Shown here: in pieces, positions 37,071 through 46,336 of the stretch | Layout: each line of letters begins with the position of its first letter | Numbering within the stretch: the stretch's first letter is position 1 | Origin: Pomphorhynchus laevis | Lineage: Eukaryota > Acanthocephala > Palaeacanthocephala > Echinorhynchida > Pomphorhynchidae | Direction: 5' to 3' | DNA: 64,000 nucleotides | NCBI GenBank assembly: GCA_012934845.2 | Contig: WNNJ02000535.1 | Coordinates: forward strand, 1-64,000 | Notes under the pieces: model-generated | What the model saw: the letters and a program-made list of their open reading frames with translations, nothing else | The model's database searches: none | Told to the model about the DNA's origin: nothing | Made by a program: the position numbers and the translations under genes

Positions 37071-37359
37071 TGATTTTTGCTGCTATCGTTTGATAGCTCT
37101 GAAATTACTTGTACACTACACATCTAATCTGCTACTGATTGAATTGATTGTATGTTATTTTCTCTAAAACTTTTTTAGTTTTCGTTGTCGTTATAACTCG
37201 TTGTGGCAGATCTCCGAAGCTCGTTGATTGTATGTTGTACAATTGAATATAGTGTTACATTGTAAGTAGTTATAATTGTGTGTTTAAGCTGTAAATTTTT
37301 GTCCCATTTTCGCTGGGCGGAGCGAGTCGATTGTATGTTATGATCTCAGAAACTTTTTT

Positions 37360-37830
37360 GTGTCTACTTTGTCTATTTTGTATTGTTTATTGTATCTATT
37401 TTTAAACGATGTGTCTATTGTGCCCACATGTGATATTGCTCCATTACCAGATGGTGAACAATCGACCCACATTGCTGAATATCAAGTAGAATCTTCAACC
37501 ACAAATCAAGAAGCTTACCAACTACCCCAAACAATCAATCTACTAAGTGGAGAAAATAATAAATCATACAACGATACAAATCCAATGTATTTTAAAACCA
37601 GAGATGGGTCGATCTATGAGTACCACAACGACTGATACATCTACAAATGAAATTCGCGGAAATGATCGGCGCAAAAATCTTCCCTCGTATTTAACAGACT
37701 ACGAGGTGGGGCAGAATGTGATATATACATTAATTCGTTGTGTACTAATTCATTGTATTGACATCGTACTTTATTTACATCACTTTTATTTGTTATAGAT
37801 TGGTAAATAAAACCTCTTTGGTTCGCTTCG
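37360..37830 (+). mobile_element. Ty3/gypsy-like 3' fragment
   Basis: A 91-codon frame (37360-37635) and the sequence after it end with a block like LPSYLTDYEVG. It resembles the RRPPSYLEDFV tail that closes pol in gypsy fossil F2. An AATAAAA signal at 37805 fits the start of an LTR. Fossil fragment with no RT or integrase core. Confidence 0.5.
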
Positions 37831-38049
37831 GCATACGGCAGACCAGCACTTGTTTTTTTATTATATTGACAAAGTTCCTTAAAAACATCTTGGTATCCGA
37901 ATAAGTCTTCTGTGCTAAGACTGCACTCATTAGAATAATCATGTTTCTGATTCTCTAACATCATACACTATAACTGCTGAGAAGCAGAATTGCTCAGCAA
38001 ATTCATTCGTAATTTGAGAGCTGTCCGGTAAAAACACACCGACATTATT

Positions 38050-38900
38050 TCTTATTGAACAGTTATTATTGTTTTTTGTTTTGACGAAACGTAGCCAAAG
38101 AAGATGCAAGGATCTCTAAGACATCGACTGCAAAAGTTGTTCTCAAAATTTAACCTACTTTTCTTTTCAACAAATATTTACAAAATGTGGTTTTACCATT
38201 TTTACGGCTATTTTAGGCATTATCCCTCTTCTTGATGGTTTGTTTAACTTTACTATTAATCCAACATGTTGTAGTTGATCTACTAAAATATTTCAGTAGA
38301 GAACATCATCTTAAACAGTACAAAAGATTATCTCGTTAGAAATTCCGCGAGTATTCAACACCAAGGATATGTGCGATTGACCACAATACATACTGTAGAT
38401 ATTGCCTAATCCGAGCAAGATCTGCTTTAATCGTTTTTTTTTTCAAGTGGTTTACTACTTTTTTGTCGCGCAGAATCTATATTTAGGTGTAATTCTAAAA
38501 CTACGTGATCTGAATAACAAATGTGATTACCAAAACAGTTACTATATCACTTAGCTGGAGCTAGATAAAGAAAAATATTTAGTGTAGGAAAACCATGCTG
38601 TGTAAGAGAGCTCATTTATGCGGTTGAGTGATTTAGAAGTCAGTCCCCGGATCTGATCCTATTGCTGCGTAGCAATTCCTGTCTACTCTTCGCATATTAA
38701 AATCACCCCGTATAAGTGCACTATTTCCAACAAATTTCTAAAGCAAAACAACAATACCTGTGGTGTCCGAACGTTGTCTGAACTCAGTGTCTTGCATTCA
38801 AAATGATAGCAAATATCATTAAAAAAATCAATAATGCAACTATTTATTATTACAAGACTAAGTTTTCTGCTGATTTGTTCGGTTAATTAGAAGCAAAATA
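38050..38900 (-). mobile_element. LINE endonuclease remnant, CR1-like
   Basis: On the minus strand, ALIRGDFNMRRVDRN near 38690 and SDHVVLELHLN near 38500 are the GDFN and SDH strands of an APE-type endonuclease. Lower down, CWINSKVKQTIKKRDNA near 38230 is the usual link to RT. The remainder is decayed. It may be a LINE G or H relative. Confidence 0.65.
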
Positions 38901-39091
38901 AAAATTAAAATATCAATGATCATAATTATGGCATAAATGCGATCCACTCGAATTCATCCAAAATACCATCCCGTTTAAATTCGTTATTAGTAAATAGTGA
39001 CAAGTTAATATGATATACAATTCCAAATGTTTACAACTTGGTGAGACTATTGCGTACTAGCTTTGACCAGTTAGTAAGTTAGCTCATAAAT

Positions 39092-39650
39092 TAATAGCGA
39101 TGACCTTTTGACGTCGTCTTTTGAAATGTGAAGGGATCAAATGAAGTCGTATTTTTTATTATAATACATACATTCAACAACATACGAGCATTAGCTCAAA
39201 TAGCTGGCTCACAAGCCAGCTGAATTGTAAAGGGATCAAATGAATACATTATTCTGTTAAATACAATGAACCACATAAAAAATGTCAAGATACATGAGCA
39301 TAAATCTACAGGGACGCATATCAAGACGCTTAAAACTAGATTCGTAGAGCTTGCTTCATCAGAATACAATTTAGAGCCACACTTGAGAACACTAACCGGA
39401 AGATCAAATAAGCTAACTGAGTCTACGTATTGACTCAGTTAATACGTCGTCTTGACGTCGTCTCTTTAACTGTGAAGGGATCAAATGAATACATTCCTCT
39501 GTTGAGTACGATGAACCACATTAAAAGAATGTGGATCATGGGCCTAAATCTACATGGATGCATGTCAAGACAACTCAAGCGATTTTCGTATGAGCTTGCT
39601 TCATCAGAATACAATTTAAAGCCACACTTGAGAACACTAACCGGAAGATG
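39092..39650. repeat. Local non-coding repeat, two full and one partial copy
   Basis: 39222-39405 and 39445-39650 are direct copies of about 185-200 bp sharing GTGAAGGGATCAAATGAATA (with GTAAAGG in the first), CTTGCTTCATCAGAATACA and GAGAACACTAACCGGAAGAT. A third, partial copy lies at 39092-39145. No coding potential. The GCTTCATCAGAATACA block recurs in both full copies. Origin unknown. Confidence 0.75.
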
Positions 39651-40526
39651 ATCATAATTTTTTGTTATGGGAAAACATGCCTGCATACAATATTTAATAT
39701 GCAATCTAATTAAAAGTTTTACAAAATAATCTATAATTTTATAGATATTTAAATATCTATAAAGATTCGTATTTAATTTATTAAAATATTGATTTATATT
39801 TATAAAAATTAATATTTAAATATCCCTTTTGATACATCGGTCATTATTTTAAGACCATTATAACATATTACAAACAAGAGAAACAAATCAAATGTAGGAA
39901 AATAACATTTATTCGGTTGTCAAATTTATTCGGCTAACGGCGTTCTGGATTTTTGCAGCTAAAATTTATTTTGTTCTTGAGATCATATAGTAGTTTTAAT
40001 ACGCCTGGTACTAATACTATGTACACATCGTGGAACTGTGAATTTGTTGTAGAGAGGCAGACAGAATGTTAGGAGTATTGCGAAAACATTTAAAACATTA
40101 AATGTCATATTTTGTCCACTGGATAACATTTAAATATTTGAAATTAAAATTTTGATATTTTTAATTTTTAAATATTTTGTACATATATCCGTGTGTAACT
40201 TCATAAAGGATTGTAAATCCTCAAATTTTCTAATCATTATTAAGTCGATATCTAAAATGGTGAGATTCACTCATTAATCTACATTCAATAATGTTTACGA
40301 ATCGGAAATAATCAATGTTAAATAGGTAAGTCGGTTTTTTATTCATATAACACTATTTAATTTACATGAAAATGCGACAAAATCTTTACCTACCAGCGGT
40401 TTTTATCAAAATTTCATCAGGGACAAAACTATTTTTGTAAATATTTTATAACTCCGAAAATTGTGTATTCTACAATAGGGCCCAACAAGATATACTGATT
40501 TATTTGATATCGTTTTTGGAAAAAAC
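39651..40526. other. AT-rich spacer
   Basis: No feature recognised. Confidence 0.5.
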
Positions 40527-41400
40527 ATTTATTGTAAATCAAATAAATACAAGAATTTCAAAGTCCACTAATGGGCAACAGTAGAACAATCCCTAACGGG
40601 TCACAATTGAAAAAATAATAATATATCAAATTTGAACATCCTGGCACGACAGTGTATCTTGAATTTTAAGATCATCTATCGTATCACCAATAAAATTTTC
40701 CATTGTAATTCCTGCAAACCTTCCAGTACTCGACATCGCATTTCGCAATGCGACTGAAGACGACCTAGCCATTAGAAAACCAATGTCCACTCTAAGGTGT
40801 TCAATGCAACGATTGTAGGGTCGTTTAGATTTTTCAGCTTCCAATTTCGCCATCCGCTTCAAAACTTGCTGAGCCTCATTTCCCATAGCACCGCTACATG
40901 CGATTACGAACTGGTAAAAATTTGCGTCTTCAAACTTGGCAACACGTTCGCTGTACATAGCCGTTTCCTTCGTGTGTTGTAATTGAAGTGGTTATCCGAA
41001 TTATTCGAACGATACGATTGGGCTAGGTGATTTAATGTACAAATGTCCAATAGGGATCGCTCTAATGTATCACCGAATAAATCGTTGCATTCAATATCGA
41101 GTCTTGCGTCCATATCACGTGTTGTTGTAGGTCACTACAATTCGACATTTTCAGGCAGTGTTCGTAGTACGGGCTCAATTGCGACAGACGACGTCACTTG
41201 GTTTAATCTCGATGCAACAAAATTGCGAACAGCATTATGCCTTATTGTTGGCAGACCTCCAACTTGACACGCAAGGCAATGTCTGAGATCAAAACAGTTA
41301 CCGCAGGTACAATTTTGTGGTGCGTTAGGAGGTGGCGAGCCATATTTTATTGCAAGCGCGTCTTGAAATTGACGTGGAATCTTGAAGTGGAATTCGGGTG
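40527..41400 (-). mobile_element. Element D copy 1, 3' part with zinc and nuclease domains
   Basis: The minus strand encodes the C-terminal part of a retroelement polyprotein. A zinc region CTCGNCFDLRHCLAC with IRHNAVRN (41330-41230) is followed by a nuclease-like segment (ARLDIEC near 41100, LLDICTFNHL near 41050) and the terminal FEDANF-FVIACSGAMGNEA block to 40626, then a 3' UTR to about 40527. CxC-H-C plus RHN plus (P/L)D...D is the arrangement of R2-type restriction-like endonucleases. The part below 41130 is nearly identical to copy 2. It is truncated on its 5' side, where LINE H begins. Confidence 0.75.
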
Positions 41401-42450
41401 CCGTATGAGAGCTTGGTAGCATTACTATTTAACTACGGCATTCCTGTAATGTTGTGTAAGTGGATTCAAGATTTCCTACGTAATCGATTCTTTAGGGTGA
41501 GAGTTGGCACCATCTTTCCACTCCCAGACGCGTTTACTGTGGTGTTCCGCAGGTTACCGTACCAGGATCTCTGTTGTTTATTGTGTTCCTTAACGATTTG
41601 TTGCTGCGGATTCAGAGTTCCTGTCTTGCTTTTGCTGACGACCTCAAACTATGGTCTGTAGATGATATTGATCCGCTTGGCATTTCCCTGCAGGAAGACC
41701 TTAATGAAATATACCAATGGAGTGAGGCTACTGTTATGAAGATCAATGTTGACAAATGTGGCCACATGAAATTAGGAAGGCGTTGCGATGACCGTCATTT
41801 TCGCCTAGGAACTTCAATTCTTAATGTCGTCACGGAGTATAGGGATCTGGGTTTCATGGTGCATATGACATTGAAATCTCGGTCAAATACAGAGTTTGCC
41901 TATAGCAAGGCTTTGCGAGCTATGTACTGCGTCAAAAATGCATTAAATCGTATTAATCCATGTTTTCAAACGGCTTTACTGCGCTCTTGTTCGCCCGCAT
42001 ATAGAGTACTGCGTGCAAGCAGTTTTTCCGTACACTAAGAAAGAGTTCAATAGACTAGAGTCAATCCTTTGTAGAGGTTCTCGAATGTGTATGGATGGAT
42101 CATATTCATATCATGAGCGGCTTGAATTTCTAAAGATACCATCTTTGAGTCAGAGGCTATATTACCTAAATCTTATAGCATTATGGCGAATGGTTAATGG
42201 GATAGATGGGTTTCCCTTGTGCCATGTTAAAGTTTGTTCTCAGACGCGTCGTGACCACCCATTGAAACTATTTAAGTTTCCCCACGGTAAAGTAGTGAGT
42301 TTGGCTAGACTCTCACATCGAGCATTAAACGTCTCGAACACGTTGCCAGGAGAAATAGCATGTACCAAGGACTTCTCTCAATTTAATGTTCAACTGCGTC
42401 AGTGGATTAACGATCATGGCATTCCGAATGTATACAATATTATGTAACCG
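41400..42450 (+). mobile_element. LINE H, CR1/Jockey-like RT fragment
   Basis: A plus-strand RT C-terminal half: QDFLRNRFFRVRVG at 41465-41510, then FIVFLNDLLLRIQS and the catalytic FADDLKLW at 41630-41655, a thumb with INVDKCGHMKLG, and from 42013 to 42447 an uninterrupted 144-codon ending (LSHRALNVSNTLPGE, FNVQLRQWINDHG). The ending is the usual WN-LP-FK type with W changed to S. At least two frameshifts occur (near 41560 and 42010). It lies between the two element D copies on the opposite strand. Confidence 0.8.
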
Positions 42451-43221
42451 CTATTTACTTATTTTTTTCTTTTTTTCTTTTTTTCATATTTCTCCTATGT
42501 GATCAGTTGAAACAGCCATTTGGCTATAACTTGTAATACTAGTAATAAATGACGTATTTACTCGGATGAAGTTTTTTAAGGAACATTATTCTAATACAAA
42601 GCATATTTTTTGTATAAAACATTTATTGTAAATCAAATAAATACAAGACTTTCAAAGTCCCCTAATGGGCAACAGTAGAACAATCCCTAACGGGTCACAA
42701 TTGAAAAAATAATAATATATCAAATTTGAACATCCTGGCACGACAGTGTATCTTGAATTTTAAGATCATCTATCGTATCACCAATAAAATTTTCCATTGC
42801 AATTCCTGCAAACCTTCCAGTACTCGACATCGCATTTCGCAATGCGACTGAAGCCGACCTAGCCATTAGAAAACCAATGTCCACTCTAAGGTGTTCAATG
42901 CAACGATTGTAGGGTCGTTTAGATTTTTCAGCTTCCAATTTCGCCATCCGCTTCAAAACTTGCTGAGCCTCATTTCCCATAGCACCGCTACATGCGATTA
43001 CGAACGGGTAAAAATTTGCGTCTTCAAACTTGGCAACACGTTCGCTATACTTGGCCATTTTCCTTTGTGTGTGGTAATTGAAGTGGTTATCCGGATTATT
43101 CGAACGATACGATTGGGTTAGGTGGTTGAATGTACAAATGTCCAGTAAGGACCGCTCTAATGTATCACCGAATAAACCGTTGCATTCAATGTCGAGTCTT
43201 GCGTCCATATCCCGTGTTGTT

Positions 43222-43368
43222 ATTGGTTTTGCCGATAGCCAAGTTGATGTTCCGGGACGTGATAAATAGCTTAAGGTGGATGTAAAAGATTGGTTCACAA
43301 TTGGTTTTGCCGATAGCCAAGTTGATGTTCCGGGACGTGATAAATAGCTTAAGGTGGAGGTAAAAGAT
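43222..43368. repeat. 69-bp direct duplication in element D copy 2
   Basis: 43222-43290 and 43300-43368 are almost identical (TTGATGTTCCGGGACGTG in both), 78 bp apart. They occupy the place where copy 1 has its zinc region. Confidence 0.9.
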
Positions 43369-45476
43369 GTTCGTAAAGTTGAGGCAGTATCCCGCCTCTC
43401 TTTCCACAATACATTATTTTCTTCTTTTAGAGATACGGCGATTTTCTTTTGTGTCTTTTAATGCGTTTCCTGTAATATGTTCTAGTAGTGGATTACATAT
43501 TAGTCTTGAGTTTCGAAATTTTCTCTCTGGTTCATCATTAGGATCATCAATCCCAAGGCATCCAAATCGTTTTTGCAACAATAACATATTGACATATTCA
43601 TCATCCGTTATTAAACCTGTTATTGCCTGAATAAGCTGTTTCAACAGTGAATCAGACAGTTTGGCGTATGAATTTAGACTCATTTCACATGTTCTTTGAA
43701 CGTATGTCCACTTATACTGGAGGGACTGAGTCAGGGCCACATACGCAATATGAGGATTCAGTTTAGCAACATTTGTGAGGTTGGATACTAGGTCAGCCCA
43801 ACGCCTAACTTTTTCAGTAATAAACTTGTCGACAAAAGATTGTGTTCCAATAACCGATCCCAAAATTCGTGTTCCATTTGTGACTATTTTAACTCCGTAT
43901 CCTTGAAATACAGTTCCAGAAGAAGCTAAATTTTGTTCATGTACTACTACTTGGAATTTTTGCTCATTAAGTATAAATCCATACTTGTGTGCATTTTGTC
44001 TTAGGAGGTTCTAAACCTTGACCAAGTTCTCAACCTTTCCTACACAATTCGCATTGTCCGCATACCATCTGTGAGATACATCTGGCACTAAAGATTGAAT
44101 CCGTTTTATTAGAGGTAAAGAAGATGCTGCAAAGGCAAACATTGAGAGTGGGTCACCTTGTCTAAACCCTTCTTCAGTGAGAAGGGTTTAGACAAAAAAC
44201 TTCACTGACCCTTCTTCAGTGAGAAGGGTCAGTGTAGAGATTTGCCATAAGTGTTGACATAGATAAACACACAAATTTTATATTTTTCAGCGCTAGATTT
44301 CGATTTATACAGTTAAATGCGTTTGATGCATCTACTTGCAGAATCGCAACATATAGAAATTGTCTAAATTGCTCAGCAACTGAGTGAACTGCGGCTTCCA
44401 CCCCACAACGCTGACCGGCACATAGCTGTTCAAGACCTGCCACTGATTGTAAATCTTCTTGTATAATCTCGCATAAAACTTTACCTATGATTCTCCTTTC
44501 GACGTTTCCGATTCCAATAGGTCGAACCACAAGACTTTTTTAACGTGGTATTTGGCACGTTAAATCAAATCTTCTTTATTGTCAAGAGGAATGAGACGAC
44601 TAGCCGTAAAAGGATTGAGAGAGTCAGATGGCAGTAATGAGGTAGCGATTGTGACTGCTAAACTAGCTAAAGATTCTGCTAATTTAATCGAACTATGACC
44701 AAATGACTCTAGCATGATACACCAATTATGTGCGTACATGCCTGAGGGGCCTGCAGATCCTTGTGTACGACGTGCAGCGGAAATGATATTACTTGCCGAA
44801 ATAGATTGAAACCTGATTAGATGATGATTGACGAATCCAGGAACGGGACCTTTTAATATCGAGTCTGAATAAACTTCTCTTGAATTAGGATGTAGTTGTT
44901 CGAGTTTTTCCATTACCGTTATTCCACCTATCTAATCCCCGAAAGATAGAATCTTCATTTCAGCTTCAGGGTTTTCAAGTATTCGCATCGCTGTTCCAAT
45001 CTTGCCCTGCTGCATTAATCTACAAAACCTATCAGTCCATTTTGCAGTAGAACAATGGGATTTACATTGTGTAGATTCATTTTGTAAATAACGAGCTTCT
45101 GAATATAGGTCTAGTAGTTCGTGGTCTGCCCAAAGCTTAAGTCGTCGTTGAATGTTTAATCTCACTAATTTGCGTTCAGAATTTCATGTTCGTTGAAGTA
45201 TCAATTGACATAGCACAGCTATCGACTCGAGAGTAGACGACATGTTCAGCAAATTAACACTTGCGATCATATAAAGAACTCAGTTTGTCGATAAAAGAGT
45301 TTGCAACATTTCATTTAAATAAGCTGTACAAATTGGGACGCCACGATATTACTTGGCTGCAAATCTCATTGATTGCATTTCAATAACTGTGACTATTCTT
45401 GGAAGAAGCATATACAGTCAGCATTTGAACAGCTCTGTCGCGGTTGAGAAAAAATTGTTCTATTAGTTGATCAGTT

Positions 45477-45755
45477 TCAGGTCGAATGACTGTCAGGTCG
45501 AGTGCTGTTGATTGTTGGATCAGGATGCGCAAAATCTGCTTGAGAAATTAGAGGTGAGACGTGTCTAGTATCATTCAGGTGATTTTGGTTACTACGAATA
45601 CTAGATAAATATTGAACCGCATTATTCGTGCAATTAGGGACTGAACAGTTTGTGCACTGTGAACCTGTCTTCTTGCATCGGCATCCTTTGCATTTGGCGT
45701 TAGGACCGTTGCGTCCACAACACTTCAGAGTATTAGATGGTTTTCCCTTTGACAT
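45477..45755 (-). CDS. Element D Cys-rich N-terminal ORF
   Basis: An open frame of 92 codons starting with MSKGKPSNTLKCCGRNG and carrying CKGCRCKKTGSQCTNC and a further CTN. This is a CxC-type cluster of 8-9 cysteines with basic residues, at residues 12-42. Related cysteine-rich heads occur at the start of this RT family in other animals and recall the CXC/Tesmin DNA-binding fold; whether it binds DNA is inference. The rest is Ser/Asn/His-rich. The frame then ends and the element continues in other frames. Confidence 0.6.
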   Translation of the reverse strand: MSKGKPSNTLKCCGRNGPNAKCKGCRCKKTGSQCTNCSVPNCTNNAVQYLSSIRSNQNHLNDTRHVSPLISQADFAHPDPTINSTRPDSHST

Positions 45756-45760
45756 GTTGT

Positions 45761-45984
45761 AAGTCGTTATAATTGTAAGTAGTTAATTTTCAAGAATGTT
45801 TAAACTAGTGAAATAGTTTAAATTAATTTATTTTATTAATGTTTAATAAAATAATGTTTAAACCTTTATTAATCGTTGAATAATAATTTATTTAAATCAT
45901 TTATTTAAATAATTTATTTTTGATATCTAAATTAATAATAATTTGTAAATATGTTTAAGATATTATGCGCGACTAATGAACTTT
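45761..45984. other. AT-rich spacer
   Basis: A/T runs only. Confidence 0.5.
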
Positions 45985-46110
45985 GTTCTCTGGTCTAACG
46001 GTAGTGGTGGACAATGGTCTTGGGATTAATTCTCATGTTCAAATGATTGCAAGTAAATGTAGGTTATGCTCGGTCTCCTAAAAAAACCATTAGAAGAACT
46101 GCATAACCGT
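45985..46110 (+). repeat. tRNA-derived SINE candidate
   Basis: Box-A-like TGGTCTAACGGTAGTGG and, about 32 bases on, a box-B-like GTTCAAATGATT suggest a tRNA-derived head. The acceptor stem does not close, so it is not a working tRNA. Confidence 0.4.
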
Positions 46111-46336
46111 AGCTTTTGCTTAGTACTCTGCGTTTTTATTGCCACACATGACATGCTTCATTAGCTACCCATCCTCAGTCTCGGACAGAAATAGCCAAAT
46201 TTGAAGGTATTTTACCTAAGGTTATACATCTAGCTCATTCACTTCGCTTCATTTCATTTGCCGACAGGATTACTAAATTAAACCTTGCTTCAGTTGAACG
46301 ATCTCTTGAGATGGCTGATTTATTGTTTTTGTGGAG

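Larger units (their letters stand above)
33413..37275 (-). mobile_element. LINE A copy 2, full-length with target-site duplication
   Basis: The best-preserved LINE A. It is flanked by the identical 17-mer TTGTGTGTTTAAGCTGT at 33396-33412 and 37276-37292, which I read as the target-site duplication. In minus-strand order it has an about 200-bp 5' UTR, ORF1 (37070-35899), a 9-base gap, ORF2 (35889-about 33546) and a 3' UTR with AATAAAG near 33435. It is of the APE-endonuclease type with zinc-knuckle ORF1, as in the Jockey/I group. ORF1 has about three breaks. ORF2 has one stop and one internal deletion. All are small, so this is the youngest LINE A in the window. Confidence 0.9.
42619..45760 (-). 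mobile_element. Element D copy 2: Cys-rich N-terminus, RT, nuclease-like C-terminus
   Basis: Near full-length copy of a retroelement with a restriction-like endonuclease. Minus-strand order: Cys-rich piece 45755-45477, linker 45165-44932, RT fingers 44913-44560 (TQGSAGPSGMYAHNWC), RPIGIGNVERRIIGK and the VDASNAFNCINRN palm 44530-44216, GFRQGDPLSMFAF near 44170, the catalytic box RWYADNANCVGK near 44060, and the GSVIGTQ-KVRRWADL block 43863-43414 with CLGIDDPNDEPE. The nuclease-like C-terminus lies at 43230-42720. The second catalytic Asp reads Asn. The zinc region seen in copy 1 is missing; a 69-bp direct duplication lies there instead. Several frameshifts are present, including one at an inverted duplication (44160-44234). 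Confidence 0.8.

Noticed and set aside
37641-37964. 107-codon minus-strand frame as a host gene
   Set aside because: No motif; it overlaps the antisense of a gypsy tail and lies in repeat debris.
44216-44530. Host gene for an unknown protein (104-codon frame)
   Set aside because: It is the palm region of the element D reverse transcriptase.
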